Numbered from the stretch's first letter, positions 36,690-48,302 are shown. The stretch is 64,000 nucleotides of DNA from Metallyticus violacea (GCA_030762175.1 CM060841.1:5963501-6027500), one strand, 5' to 3'. The notes: generated from the sequence alone by a model not told the origin. Made by a program: numbers and translations.

Positions 36690-36890
36690 CTTAATGGATA
36701 TCTTGGTCTCTCCGAATATACAGACTTAATCAACTTCAGGTATCTCATTTCATTTGTTTGTATTTTAGCCGCTTTTTGTTTTAGTGCCACATGATGATAG
36801 TTGCTTTGAAAACCTTTTCCGTATTTCCTTTGTCATTTTTGAGTTTTAGTTATATTAATGCGCCATTCAATTCACACTCTATACCCTTCC
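36690..36890 (-). pseudogene. LINE reverse-transcriptase 3' remnant
   Basis: The minus-strand translation includes NGAL near 36860 and then KIQTNEMRYLKLIKSVYSER at about 36765-36705. This matches the pattern (R/K)IQAAEMKFLRR(I/V)KG found after the reverse-transcriptase domain of many insect non-LTR elements. The frame is broken in several places. No 3' tail was identified. Confidence 0.5.
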
Positions 36891-37290
36891 TTTTGTATAT
36901 TAACATAAAATAGTTGAAATAAGGTATTTGACACACCAAAATATTGTTGTACAGAATTATATTAGTTATGACTGCTACGGAATGAAATTTAAAATTAGAT
37001 GAACCTCCTGTTTCAGTTAACTTGTTTATTGCTCTCTGTATTTTGGATTCAAATTATTTTACCAGGAAACAGTGTTGTAACAATTACGATTCTTGTTTCG
37101 TTTAATATTTATGTTTGTATTATTCTTAAATTTCCAATGAAATGCAATCAATTAATCACCGATATACACAATAATAAATTATGAAACACATTTTTACCTC
37201 TTTCTGACGCCTTTATTTGCAGTTTGACTTTTGCATTTGACTTTTTAACCAAAATAGAGATTAATTTGAAAATGTAATAACATGATGAAA
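36891..37290. other. A+T-rich sequence, no feature seen
   Basis: Nothing could be supported. Confidence 0.5.
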
Positions 37291-37575
37291 CCGCCACAGA
37301 AGGCCGGGTCGTTAAGCACGGTTTCTTGAGTGGGAGGTCTGTGGTAAAATCCCCCCCCCCCCCCAGGACCGTTCTTCCTGACTGAGCTTTTTTTCCAGGT
37401 TTTCCTCAATTATTCTAAACGGCAAACGCGTGACAGGTAGCCTAAATGTAGGTCTGAAACGTTTCCTTCCTTAAAATAATTATTTCCAAATGTATTATTT
37501 CATCTCATGTTTACCAGTGTTTACAGCCTGTGATACCTCAGAAGTAAAACGGGCGTTAAACACTGCTAAAAAAAA
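37291..37575 (+). repeat. SINE-B copy, head degraded
   Basis: Head CCGCCACAGAAGGCCGGGTC. The B-box area is replaced by a C run (37352 onwards). The body has GACTGAGCTTTTTTTCCAGG and the tail ends AACGGGCGTTAAACACTGC with an A-rich end. Confidence 0.85.
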
Positions 37576-37974
37576 GCACCACTAAAAATATGTATAGCTG
37601 TTAAATGATTTTTGGATTATTAAAAGTCATAATTTAAGGGAATAAATTATCAGAGTTAACATATTATTTGAGAATAAAGCTAATACTTTCAGCTAATATT
37701 AAAAGAACTTTCTATATTATACAAAAATAACAAAAATGTAAGAGATTTCTATTTTAATTCAGAAGTTATTGCTTTTTATGCATCTACTACCTATCAAAAA
37801 ATTATATTATAAACTTCAAGCATAAAAATCTACTACAGCGAACCGCCAACAGCAATTATGGACATAATAACCTTATAAAATTGTACAGCACTTTTTTATA
37901 TAATTCAACTGCAATTGTTTACATCTACACTTTCTTCTTTCGTTACAATTGCTTATGTTTTAATTTGTAGGCGA
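37576..37974. other. A+T-rich sequence, no feature seen
   Basis: No frame or repeat was recognised. Confidence 0.5.
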
Positions 37975-38340
37975 GGTTGTTTTTCATTTCATACACAGCA
38001 CGGCCGACCACACCCCGCTACTATCGCTTACTTACAATACGTTAATCCGGGCGCCGCTTCCAAACACGTTTCCATAGCAACGCAACTCCTGCCCCTGCTG
38101 GACCACTGCGCTGCTACGTGTGTATGCGAGCGCCGTATGGCGGAAGATGATAGGGGTTGCTCGTTCCTGTCATTTGTTGTTTGCCCATCTAGTCTGTCGC
38201 AGTCACTCTCCCCAACTCCCTCCCTGTGCATACATTTCGTGCCACTGGGTGAGGAAGAAAAATTCCGACGGGTCATTCACGGAGATGAGTGGTAGCTGGC
38301 AAAAGATTATGCAAACTCAGCAAGATGTGTTTCAATAGAC
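37975..38340. promoter_or_regulatory. G+C-rich island with RFX X-box; promoter or enhancer candidate
   Basis: Sharply more G+C-rich than its flanks. GTTTCCATAGCAAC at 38068-38081 fits the RFX-family X-box consensus (GTHNYYATRRNAAC). CGTATGGCGGAAGATG near 38130 resembles YY1/ETS-type promoter sites. A 126-codon plus frame (37915-38295) and an 82-codon minus frame overlap it without recognised domains. Motifs are seen directly; promoter function is inferred. Confidence 0.4.
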
Positions 38341-38494
38341 TTCAGACAAGTAGTTTTGAAGCATTGCGCCATTAATCTCAAAGACACCTCTAGAACCGTA
38401 AACGGAGTAAAGGCGAAAGCTGGTGGTGTTCTTGATTTATTTACTTGTTTACGAGGATTCTAAGCAACAAAAGTAATATGAATACATTGTTGCG

Positions 38495-38768
38495 GTTGTT
38501 GATTTGATTCATTTGTGGACGCTGTTTAACATTTCAGGAGAGTCCCATTCAATTCAAGGCGTGAAACAGTCGACAAATTTTGCTCAGAGGTCTCTTCTTT
38601 CAGGCTTGAGGTTTCTTTTTCGTGCCGTAAATCTAGGACTGGGATTTACTTCACTTCCGAAGGAAGCCACACTTAGGATTTTTACGCCCCAAATACATCG
38701 ACCCTGACCGGAATTGAACGCGCGATCTTGGGTTTAGAAGGCAAGTATGGCTACCTATACCAGGGGCC
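38495..38768 (-). repeat. SINE-A copy, diverged
   Basis: Minus-strand copy with body CAAATTTTGCTCAGAGGTCT, a deletion around the usual GGGACCCACGGC, and a degraded head at 38735-38768. The frames at 38504-38848 are shadows. Confidence 0.8.
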
Positions 38769-38885
38769 AAAATGTTTTGAGAGATCTGTAATTCTGAAAC
38801 CATAAATGTCATATTAAAGGTTTCTAATGTGACTTCTATATCGATCAAAAATTCTATTTTTAATATAAAATATACATCTTATATA

Positions 38886-39592
38886 GGTGTCCCATTATTG
38901 AACGCAGTTTTTGGTTTCAATAATAAAACACATACTTTATTTGAAAAGTGCTAATATTATTTAGTCAATATGAAATACAAATACTGCCATTATACATGAA
39001 CAAAACATCAGGCAATGTCCCCCACGAGCGTTAGCACACTTTCATTTGTTGGTTAAATTGTCAACGACTTTAGTAGCAAAGTTCCAATTTAATTATATCC
39101 ACGATACGTCTAATTTCTGTCTTGAGTTAAGGGATTGTTCACATAAACGCAAAATTAAGATTTGCTACAAACCGCTTCTCGGAATGGTTCATTGTTGATG
39201 AAGGCGGCGAACCGACTTCATTGGGCTCGTAGCAACGTTCTGTCTGACGAGGGCAACATTTTCTATCGATCAACGAGAACGTCCAGGTGATTTGATGTTC
39301 TCTGCATCTTCAAATTTCCTTACCAGTCTCTACACCGTTGATAAATTAGGCGCATTTCGTCTACCAAAAATTACACTAAGTCTTCGAATGGTCTCTGCAT
39401 AACATTCACCTTTCTAAAGTGCACTTTCAGAATCTGGACGCCTTAGTTCTTCGTGTATCGATATCATTTAGCTGGTAACAATACACACAAATGACAATCG
39501 TTAATCGCAATACCTGTTAAAATCCAGGTCCGGCAACCTAACAAATAGACATAGGAGCTCAATTTAAAAACTGTGTTCATTATGGAACACCC
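38886..39592 (-). mobile_element. TIR DNA transposon, probable IS630/Tc1-like, degenerate (M5)
   Basis: The terminal inverted repeats are GGTGTCCCATTATTGAACGC on the left and, on the complementary strand of the right end, GGGTGTTCCATAATGAACAC. Both are followed by A(C)GCAGTTTTT-type sequence and flanked by TA. Minus-strand remnants near 39070-39000 read VDNLTNK, then CANARGGHCLMF, resembling the GGHFEHLL-type C-terminus of IS630/Tc1 transposases. It is 707 bp with a broken interior. It differs in its ends from the M1, M2 and M3 families. Confidence 0.6.
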
Positions 39593-39630
39593 TATCTAGT
39601 ACTCTGATAAAAATAAACTAAATGTGGTTA

Positions 39631-40511
39631 TACGAGATGCATTCAAGTTATAACACAACCGGTTTTTTCCCCCTTCCTCTCAGTACTGGAAACGGATAGA
39701 AACATGCGGTTTGTTTTAAAATACGCGGGCACTCGTTGTCAACGTATGACAGAGATGGCAGCTCTGTATGGCACACAGAACTTTAACGGCAGCGGCGAGA
39801 GTGAAAACTGTTTTTGATACTTCAAATGGCGACGTTTTCATTACAAGAGCAGCGTATAATCATTCGTTTTTTCCATTTACTTGGTTTGACACCGATTGAA
39901 ATTCACCGCCAAGTGTTATGGATGTGTCCAATGTGCGATCATGGATGCGACAGTTCAAAGAAAGCAGATCGTCGTGTGACAACAAATCAAGGCAATCTCG
40001 GCCTCGTATAAGCCGGTCTGACTACATAATCGAGCGATGTAGTCAGCCTTATTCATTGCCTTCCAAAGGGCACTGCGGTGACAGGTGCATCCTACAAAGA
40101 TATTTTGTAAAAGAAGCTCCTTTCAGCATTGCGTGAGTAACGGCCGTAAAAGGCTGCATCGGGCGAACGCAGTAGTTTCTTCATGAAAACAACTTTTTGA
40201 AGTGATTCCTCATGCCCCCTACTCACCTGACCTGGTTCCTACAGAATTTTGCCTGTTTCCAGCGATGGAAGACACTCTCCGAGGCCGCCTATTCACTAGC
40301 CGTGCCGCTATTGCATCAACGATTTTCCATTGGTCAAAACAGATTCCTACAGAAACGTTCGCAGCGGCTAAGGAATCATGGCGTCGACGTTGTGAAAAAT
40401 GTGTACGGCTGTAGGGAACTTGCGTCAAGAAGTGACACAAGTTTCATAGTTTACGTATTATTAGTTAGTGAGAAAAAAATCGGAGGGGTTATAACTTGAA
40501 TGCACCTCTTA
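39631..40511 (+). mobile_element. Mariner-like element with good TIRs (M3), internally damaged
   Basis: The 24-bp terminal repeats match at 22 positions (left TACGAGATGCATTCAAGTTA, right complement TAAGAGGTGCATTCAAGTTA). The N-terminal coding begins MATFSLQEQRIIIRFFHLLG at about 39826, shifts frame, and continues DVSNVRSWMRQFKES. The C-terminal coding at 40202-40414 has HAPYSPDLVPTEFCLFPAM and RRRCEKCVRL, with Glu at the usual third catalytic acid. The middle, including the first two catalytic acids, is deleted. Confidence 0.82.
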
Positions 40512-40985
40512 CAGCAATATGAAGGATTTCATACTTCAAGATAAGTTAATTTGTTAATTTTGTGACTTTTAATTAAATTCTCTTTTATTGAAGCATCCAA
40601 TGTTTTTCAGCAACCGTAGAAAAGTATCTGAAATGATTTTTGAATAACGACAAACACACTTCTGTTTCACTGATTCTGTGCGACTATTGAAGACATGAAC
40701 ATCTTTAGTCCGTTCTAACAGCTTGGTCGAGTTTTGTTAAAACGCTACGAATAGCTGACTAACAAATGAATTTACTCTTGAATTACCAAACTGGACATAT
40801 TACACTGGAAATCCAACCAAAGTAAATGAAGAAAGTACCCAAATTATGCGAGATATTTTAATAAAGTCATCTTTTTTTGTAATGCACAATAATGCTAATG
40901 ATTTGTATTCATTTCATTCGACATTTTGCACAGAATTATATTTCTATATAATAACACTTTAAACTGAGTATTTTAATATGCACAG

Positions 40986-40986
<1 letters not shown>

Positions 40987-41041
<55 letters not shown>
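40987..41041. repeat. (GT)n microsatellite
   Basis: About 27 uninterrupted GT units. Confidence 0.97.
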
Positions 41042-41046
<5 letters not shown>

Positions 41047-41238
41047 CGGATAAATGCTATTTTATAGTTATATGCTTTTTAGGAGCAAGTGATTGTTTGA
41101 CATTTTTATTTGTTTGTTTAGTATTCTAAACCATCCATTAGCTCATTTTGTATATAAAAATATAGTTAATAAAATTGTTATATAATCTTTATGAATAAGA
41201 TGGATCACGTATTTCAAAAATGTACACTTATTTATTCA

Positions 41239-41241
<3 letters not shown>

Positions 41242-41286
<45 letters not shown>
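41242..41286. repeat. (TTA)n microsatellite
   Basis: About 15 uninterrupted TTA units. Confidence 0.97.
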
Positions 41287-41287
<1 letters not shown>

Positions 41288-42273
41288 ATGTTTTACTGCG
41301 TCATTAACTCAAAAGCGCTGAAAGACCAAAAATATTAAATTTATGAATAAATATTATCACAAATATATCCCTAATTAAGGATTTTTTTTAAAAAATCTTA
41401 GCGTATTTATTACATTAAGCCACTAGTGCTTAAGACAAAATTATCATCAAAATCCTCAATGAGAGGTCGGTTGAAAATATATATATTTATGTATTTATTC
41501 ATATATTTGCGAACGCGAACGAGATAACAGGGCAACTGATGAATACACAGAAAGGCACCTATTGAAAATAAATGCCTCAGGCATTGAAATATAATATGGA
41601 TGTTTCAGCACAGACCGCAATACCGCAAATTCATTAGGGCTACAGAAGAGAGCTATAAAGCTTTGAGGGCGCTGCCCATCATGACTGCAGTGGCGTTGCA
41701 CGATTAATTCCATCATATCCTGCGGTAGCCTTGCACAGATGCACTGGAAAATACAGTTGTTATTGCACAGTTTTTCTCGTGGCTTAGTGACTTTCTCTGC
41801 GTTTTGAAAAGAAAAATATCGAATTAAAGTTGACTCTCAAACCAATGGAAATTCGTTCAAGTCTCCCTGGAAAGCTGATACATTTTCCAACAAAAAGTCT
41901 TCGCAAATTTGTCCTCATTGAAGGTTTTTTGATTGATTGTTGATAGCTTCCAAACAAAGAATTATTACAGTGGAACAAAGTTCTTCAAACCTTATGTAAT
42001 TTAATTAAATGCACTGCTGGTGATGCAGGCAAAAGTCTGTGAAACATTTCAATGGTAAGTGGAGCATAAGAGTATTAAATCGACCCACTAACTAAATAAG
42101 AATATGACGGCTGTGATATGTATGTTGTGACGCACCATCGCGAATTGTCCCCATGCGCCATGAGTCGTAGAAACGTCTAGTGCAAATATGTATTTTCATG
42201 ACAAAATTGTCCGTAAGACACCTGGTTGTTTTAGTTCATTCTTCAACCGAAAAAAAAAAAATAAATAAATAAA

Positions 42274-42526
42274 CCGCCACGGATGGCCGAGGTCGTTAAG
42301 GCGCGGACTCGTGAGCGGGAGGTCTGGGTTTCGAATCCCCCAGGACCGTCCTCCCTGATTAGGCGTTTTCCAGGTTTTCCTCAGTGCTAGAGAAGTACCC
42401 TGAACTTAGGCTAAGAACGATTCCTTCCTTAAAAAAATATCCCTTCCCAATATATAATTTCATTTCATGTATCATCAGCGTTCACCGCCTGTCGTGCCTC
42501 AGTAGTAAAAACGGGCGTTAAACAAT
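42274..42526 (+). repeat. SINE-B copy
   Basis: Head CCGCCACGGATGGCCGAGGT, B-box-like GGGTTTCGAATCC with one extra T, body CAGGTTTTCCTCAGTGC, tail GTAAAAACGGGCGTTAAACA. An A-rich tract with AAATAAAT repeats precedes it. Confidence 0.88.
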
Positions 42527-42957
42527 GCACATGTATATATAAAATGCTGGTGCAATGGGGATGATGCAAACCGTTCGTGTGTAGTTGCTCGGGCATCCTG
42601 AATGCTTGAAAAAGTTATCCTTTAGAGGCTTCTTAAGATTAGGTTAGATTTGGAAAGATATCGTATTCTGAAAAGTTACAATAGGTGCAAAGATTGGATG
42701 TTTCAAAATGTTAAAATGAAGATTTTGTAATTTTTGCTGTGTAATGATAGCCATACGACTATTGGTATTGTCCTGAAGAGACAAGGCTCCTTTTGAAAAC
42801 ATTAATCGGCGCTTGTAGTTTGTCAAGAAATATTTTCCTATTTATTTTCAGAGTTTCTGCTTTCATTTTAGCATTTAATCTTTATTCGCTCAAGATCATG
42901 GCATGAATTATATCCATCGTCATTTGAAGCGGTTATTCATAGCCTATGATCATAAGT
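42527..42957. other. Unassigned sequence
   Basis: No feature was recognised. Confidence 0.5.
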
Positions 42958-43285
42958 TCAGTGCGGTGGCTTAGACGGTAACGCTTGGGATTCGCATTTA
43001 AGAGTTACCGGGTTCGATTTCCGTTCAGTCTGCTATCCTTGTATGCTTAGAAGAATGCTGGGATGTACATCAAGAATTTCCCGCAGGGTCGGAAGTGTCA
43101 GGCGAGGCGGGTTGGTGCTTTGTGGTGTGACGGTGGCTTGCTTTCTGGATCTTATCATCTGAGAAAACGTTCTGGCTGCACATCTCATTCTTTTGTCAGG
43201 CAGGTGTCCCCTCGGAGGCATATCTACAAGGGGCCCATCTGGCGACCTTGGTGCGCAATACCTCCTCTATAGACCATCCTATCCT
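42958..43285 (+). repeat. SINE-D copy with tRNA-like head
   Basis: Head AGTTCAGTGCGGTGGCTTAG then GGTAACGC, and B box GGGTTCGATTTCC. The core GGGTCGGAAGTGTCAGGCGA is shared with the copies at 6245, 14684 and 55905. Short frames inside it are not genes. Confidence 0.6.
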
Positions 43286-43484
43286 ATTCTCAAAAGTAAC
43301 TAACACTACAGAAAAGTAATCAACACTACAGAAAATTAGTTTCGTTGATTTTTATCACTCTGTAATCGTGTGCCGTGTAAACTCCATTGCTTTGCGCCAT
43401 ATACACCTAACAAGACCATAAAAAAAAAATTAAATAGTTATAGTGCAGTTGCAAAACTTGGGTCAGTTATCTTTTAAGGACGAA
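43286..43484. other. Short tandem duplication and spacer
   Basis: A ~20-bp unit, AAGTAACTAACACTACAGAA, is repeated twice with small changes at 43293-43335. Confidence 0.6.
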
Positions 43485-44100
43485 GGCAAAGATAAAGATA
43501 AAGCTCGCTGTGCCCCTTAACGGCAAAGGCCTCCTAACATCTAGGGAAAACCCCCCTTTTGGTAACGAGGTGAGCTATTCCTCGCTAGTTGTTCGTATGC
43601 TGTTTAAGACACTGTGACTGATTTGTTCTTTGGTTACTCCATTTCTCACTGCACTAGTTGCTTCTCGAGAGATTTCCATTTTTCTCTTCCTCTTGCTACT
43701 CCTTACCTGCATGTTCCTTGAGGTCTGTCCATCTTCTTCTGGGTCTGTCTCGTGTCCTTTTTTCTATCCGGGGGTCCCACATGGAGATCTTGTAGGTCCT
43801 ATAGATATACTATAGATATTTTCTCCTTCAAAGGAATTCCCAGGATTTTGCGTTGCATTTTTATTTGGTATATTTGCATTTTGTTCTTTTGTTTTTCTGT
43901 CAGTGACCAGGTCTGGCACCCTTATAGTAATACAAGGTATACACAGGTTTCGAGCGTCTGAAATCTGATTTTCTAAGTTTGGCTAACAATATAAAACTTA
44001 AGGGCCCAAAATACTCTACGTTAATGAGATCTTTCTTTGTGTTTCTTTTTCTATTTTATCATGGAAGGAAATCTGTTGTACTAGGTATGTATATTCGCTC
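43485..44100 (-). pseudogene. 5'-truncated LINE, reverse-transcriptase C-terminus and 3' end
   Basis: On the minus strand, SFHDKIEKETQRKISLT (about 44075-44020) is followed by GCQTWSLTEKQKNKMQIYQ (43924-43868), KMQRKILGIPLKEKIS, and WDPRIEKRTRDRPRRRWTDL (43779-43720). These are the standard post-RT blocks of non-LTR elements (GCETWTL..., RKILGI..., GRPRRRW). Frames are interrupted by stops and shifts. The 3' end has TTTATCTTTATCTTTGCC-type short repeats, as expected for a LINE tail. The frames at 43630-43961 (+) are shadows. Confidence 0.82.
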
Positions 44101-44294
44101 ACATATGGACCAAGCGGGGAAAACAAAACATATATCACCTCCCCCCATAGCTACCATAAACTAATTTTCATATTAAAGCGAACTACGTGGTGATAATATC
44201 CGAGATTATAGAGAAGTTTTGGACAAGCAGTATGAAATAGAGGATCTGTAGTCGCCTGTTTTTAGCTACTACAGGCATTTGACCTTCATCTCCG

Positions 44295-44480
44295 TTTTGC
44301 GACGTCACTGGTAGAGTGCAGTATTGCAGGGATCGCGGTTTAATCAGAGGTCGCTCGCTACCTTTCTGTCAGGCAGCTCTCCAATTGTCCCCACGAGGCT
44401 GGGTGAATTCCGTTCCACACCTCCCTAACTATGATATTTCAAAGCGTGTATCGGGAATCTCCCGGCCACTAGACCAAGCA
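44295..44480 (+). repeat. Possible tRNA-like SINE fragment
   Basis: CACTGGTAGAGTGCAG resembles an A box and CGCGGTTTAATCAGAG a diverged B box at tRNA spacing. It is followed by a G+C-rich tail with GAGGCTGGGTGAATTCCG. Single copy here, so weakly supported. Confidence 0.3.
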
Positions 44481-44939
44481 GTGATCTTAACATATATTAA
44501 AAAATAATTAAATAAATAACCTATACCTTGTTCCTTCGGCCACGCAGTCAGAGCAGTGTATCTACCTATGTTACATAACACGATGATGCATACAGCATAC
44601 AACTAATCCCAGATTTTAGACATTTTATAATCTTGAAAACGTTACGAGCTAATGAAATTCGGGATATCCTCATTTATGAGTTAGGTTTGAAGGCATTTCA
44701 AGGCCTTTAACAACATCTAATTTCAACTTTTTTATTGCTTTATAAAAAATCTAAAACTGATTCCCTGTACCCTCTACAATTATTGTAATGTAAGTCCTTA
44801 GCACCTTTTTGTATGTAATACTGAAGCAAGATATAAGAACTTAGTAATATACAATGATCATTATCACACACTAAAGTAAAATAGGTTTAAATTCACAATA
44901 GGGGCAAGATCTCTACTGGGCAGTTAAGGGTATTGTTCT
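44481..44939. other. A+T-rich sequence, no feature seen
   Basis: Nothing could be supported. Confidence 0.5.
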
Positions 44940-45290
44940 TTACATTAATATCATTCCCATGAGATATCACTGCACTCCGCCACCGGGTATCGACCATCCT
45001 GCTGTGTGGTTAGTGGTGGATATGGAAGCAAATATTGGCTGTTTGAAACAAAGGCAGCAGAAACAAGCAGATAGTCAGTCAGTGGTACTGCAGTGCTGCT
45101 AGATGAATAAATCTCCCACCCTCTCTCCTTTCAACCCTTTCCAAACAAAGGGACAGATGAGACCGACCCGCCACGGTGTGGCTGATGAGAGGAGATTGTC
45201 ACGGAGTTGCACCCATCATCATCTTCCTGGGGCTAGATTACTCGGCCCTCCAGCTAACATGAATAGAGCAAAAATATGACAAAAACAAGC
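44940..45290. promoter_or_regulatory. G+C-richer single-copy island, possible enhancer
   Basis: Contains a Runt-type site TGTGTGGTTAGTGG near 45002, GAAACAAAGGC and AAACAAAGGGAC (SOX/HMG-like), and CACGGTGTGGC. No frame. The motifs are seen; an enhancer role is inference. Confidence 0.35.
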
Positions 45291-46262
45291 CGTGAATATG
45301 TCTTTTCTCTTGAGGGCATCCGAGGTGTCAAGAGAATGATATGTTTGCAGAGTCAAATAACAAATCGCGCTCTGTCCCAACTCAAAATATCAGCGGAAAG
45401 GGACGTAAAACATCTCTGTTCAAAGCTACTGTTAAAACTTCATTAAGCATCTTCTGGTGAAATATATCGCCACTAAGTGACTCGTTTGTCTTAACAGGAA
45501 CACGATATTGGTGTCTGGATGAGCTTTAAAACGTTTGCAAAATGCAAAGGAAAACCTCAAAATTCTTTGTTTATAATTTGGAAGGCCTTACGCATTTGAA
45601 AATCGTATTACAGAAATGTAAATAGCACCAAAAGTGAATTAAAACATACACTAACCATCAAATATCTTACATTTATGTTATTTGCAAGCCAGTAGAACGA
45701 AGTCTGCCAAAGTCTAAATGTGTACTAATTTTGTACAAAGAGCTTAGGTTTAGGCATCTGAAAAATGGCAAAAATTGAGAGGCGTTTTTGTAAAAAACAA
45801 ATCGTTATCAAAGTATGAACGTTCGGAAAGTCTATGCCATGGCATTCAGTAACTTTTAATAGTCAATCTTAGGAACGATGTATGTGTGCGTTTTGGTATT
45901 ACAACGCCTAGTTGAAATGACCATTAAATGTAGGAGTTTTGGAATTCTGTAACGCACCTATTGCAATTACATTTATTATTGTTTTAATGTGTAGGAATGT
46001 CTATGCAACTATGCGCCTTCTTCTCAAAAACTTAATCTAAGCATATCACATGCGAAATATGCAGTAAATTTGAGTTCCTGACTTTATCTATCACAAATTG
46101 TTTAGGCAGTTCGAAGAAAAGTAATAGCTACTAACTTATGGACGCCCAACGCAATAATTTCGGAGATGTAGAGGAGTTTAAAACAATTTGAGATAACGAA
46201 TTTCTGGTCCCCAAAGAAAAATAATAGAATTGTGTGACTGTTAAAAGCTTAAAATTAGAGTT
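45291..46262. other. Unassigned sequence
   Basis: Mixed composition to about 45430, then A+T-rich. No frame or repeat. Confidence 0.45.
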
Positions 46263-46422
46263 GATGTTATTTATTTGGTTTATTTACGGACGATGCTCAG
46301 GTCAACAGTGTTCCATTCAACTCAGGAAGTGAAACGACGGATAAATTTTGCTCAGAGGCCTCTTCTTTCAGGCTTGAGGTTCTTTTGCGTACCCCCGGCC
46401 TTTACTTCCCTTCCGAAGTGCA
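46263..46422 (-). repeat. SINE-A, 5'-truncated
   Basis: Only the 3' half is present (TTTGCTCAGAGGCCTCTTCT through ACTTCCCTTCCGAAG). It is joined directly to the R1 repeat at 46423, so the head was never inserted or was lost. Confidence 0.82.
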
Positions 46423-46700
46423 GCCCGTAAAGAAAATTCGGTATTGATTATTGAAAATAAAATAAAAAAAAAACAGTTTCTGAAAATAAGTGAAATGGAA
46501 CTACTAGGAGCGAGGGGGTTACTTGAAAACCAAGTCTTAAAAATCGCTCTAGCGGTAAAAATATTTTTCTTTCAGAACGAAACTTTGTATATATAATTTA
46601 AATAAATTTAGAAAAATAGCCTCTGAAAATCGCTCTAGCGGCACCAATATTTGTTTATTTACAACAAAATTGCAAATATACCATTTGAATAAAATAAGAA
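46423..46700 (+). repeat. R1 repeat array, units near 135-145 bp
   Basis: The unit core AAAATCGCTCTAGCGG occurs at 46541 and about 46626, with a partial earlier unit from 46423 (GCAGCCCGTAAAG...TTCGGTATTG). Between the cores lie CAACGAAACT and TTTAAATAAA-type segments. The same unit recurs at 55,1xx and 61,0xx. Confidence 0.65.
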
Positions 46701-47823
46701 AACATTGTATAAACTGTATTTATAATGATGCATATGTTTTATATTCAACAAAAGCATCGTCGTGAAGATTGTAAATGATAAATATTAATCTAATATGTGT
46801 TTGAGAATTATATTTGTTTGTAAGAGCGCTCTGTAGTAACCTTCAGAAAACGTTTGCATTACATGTTTCTACTGTAATAATATTTAATTTAAATTTCAAA
46901 GCCAATGAAAATGGATATAACTTTCGAGTTATATTTTTTGTTACATTGTAATTTTTTCTGAATAATAATATGTTTTATTGAAACAGTGAATATATATTTT
47001 AAAATGCATTGTAACTCGAAACGTTCTGTTATTTCTCTCTATTTTACTGAATGTAAGGATGAAACCAAGGGCTCTCAGTTCATTACCATGGTTACATTTA
47101 AAAATGTTTAAAAGTACTCACACAGTATAGCTTTGTCTATCAGTGGTCATATATTTAATTTAATTAATAGTATACCATTAATTTTGTGGTTTAATCTCAA
47201 TATTATTATTAATAATATTAATAATTATTAATAATATTATAATATGAATATTAATTATTAATAATATTAATAATACTAGTTCCAAATGTGGTTTATCTTT
47301 TGTATTACTTATAGGTTGCAAGGATTCTAATTTTGTTCCCTTATTACCACACAGTAATGCCATAACTTATTTATTTCATTAATTAATAAGGCTATGATTT
47401 TAATTTTATATCCATTTTTATTAAAAGTCATTTAACTCGTGAGGAATTCGCTTAGTTTACACAGTTCCCCATAGCGAAGTTTTTGATATGCACAGTAGAG
47501 GGAACTCAGTGTTGTAAATAAAGCATAAAATAGCTTAATAAGGGAACAAAAAATAATAAATATCTTTTCCATTATCTTGAAGTGATTTCGAGAAAATAAA
47601 TGCATTTCTAAACGTATGCCAATGTTGCTTATGTTCTGCATGGTTAACTTGTAAAGTTAGAATGCACTAATTGCAGATAATGGATATGTGGTTTTTTTTT
47701 TTTTTTTGCATACCTTGCAGAGAAAATAAGTTCATAACTTATTTTGGTCACTTTTTGTTAATCTTTCTTAACATCAACGTTATGTAAACAAATCGTCAAT
47801 GTTCAGCCAAGTCAACCTAATTC
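46701..47823. other. A+T-rich sequence, distant relative of 61.9-62.2 kb
   Basis: GTAAGAGCGCTCTGTAGTAA at 46821-46840 and ATTCGCTTAGTTTACACAGT at 47445-47464 have close matches downstream of the R1 array at 61 kb. 47205-47275 is an A+T-rich block of interleaved ATTAATAAT palindromes. No genes. Confidence 0.4.

Positions 47824-47859
<36 letters not shown>
47824..47859. repeat. (TGA)n microsatellite
   Basis: Twelve perfect TGA units. Confidence 0.95.
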
Positions 47860-47860
<1 letters not shown>

Positions 47861-48210
47861 TATAATACATTAAAGATAATGCAGAAGTTAATTTTTATAG
47901 GATGACGTGCCATAAATACAAAAAAAAAGCATTTATACATTTATTAATAGGTGTTCTGCATAATGTTCAGTGAGGAACTGAATGCTGCACACTGTGATAA
48001 CATCTAAATTAGTAATGAAGCTAGTGAACGTTTAGGAAGGACTTGAGTAACTAATCACTCGAGTAATGCTAGTTACTAATTTTCTTATTTTGTGTCTGGG
48101 GTATTCTTTTACACATTCTAAATTTTCTCTTTAAGTGCATTGTTGAGCTTGTTGATTGTAGGCACGGTCTTTCTAGTGGCATAAAATTATGAATTAAACG
48201 TTGTATTTTA

Positions 48211-48213
48211 CTC

Positions 48214-48299
<86 letters not shown>
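48211..48299. repeat. Compound (CT)n(AT)n microsatellite
   Basis: About 26 CT units with one interruption pass directly into ~19 AT units. Confidence 0.97.

Positions 48300-48302
<3 letters not shown>

Larger units (their letters stand above)
40512..42273. other. Unassigned sequence with microsatellites
   Basis: Contains the (GT)n and (TTA)n tracts listed separately, and a slightly more complex stretch at 41500-41760 with a 73-codon minus frame of no recognised family. Confidence 0.45.

Noticed and set aside
37915..38295. 126-codon ORF over the G+C-rich island
   Set aside because: No domain, overlapping frames on both strands, and promoter-type motifs inside. A regulatory island is the better reading.
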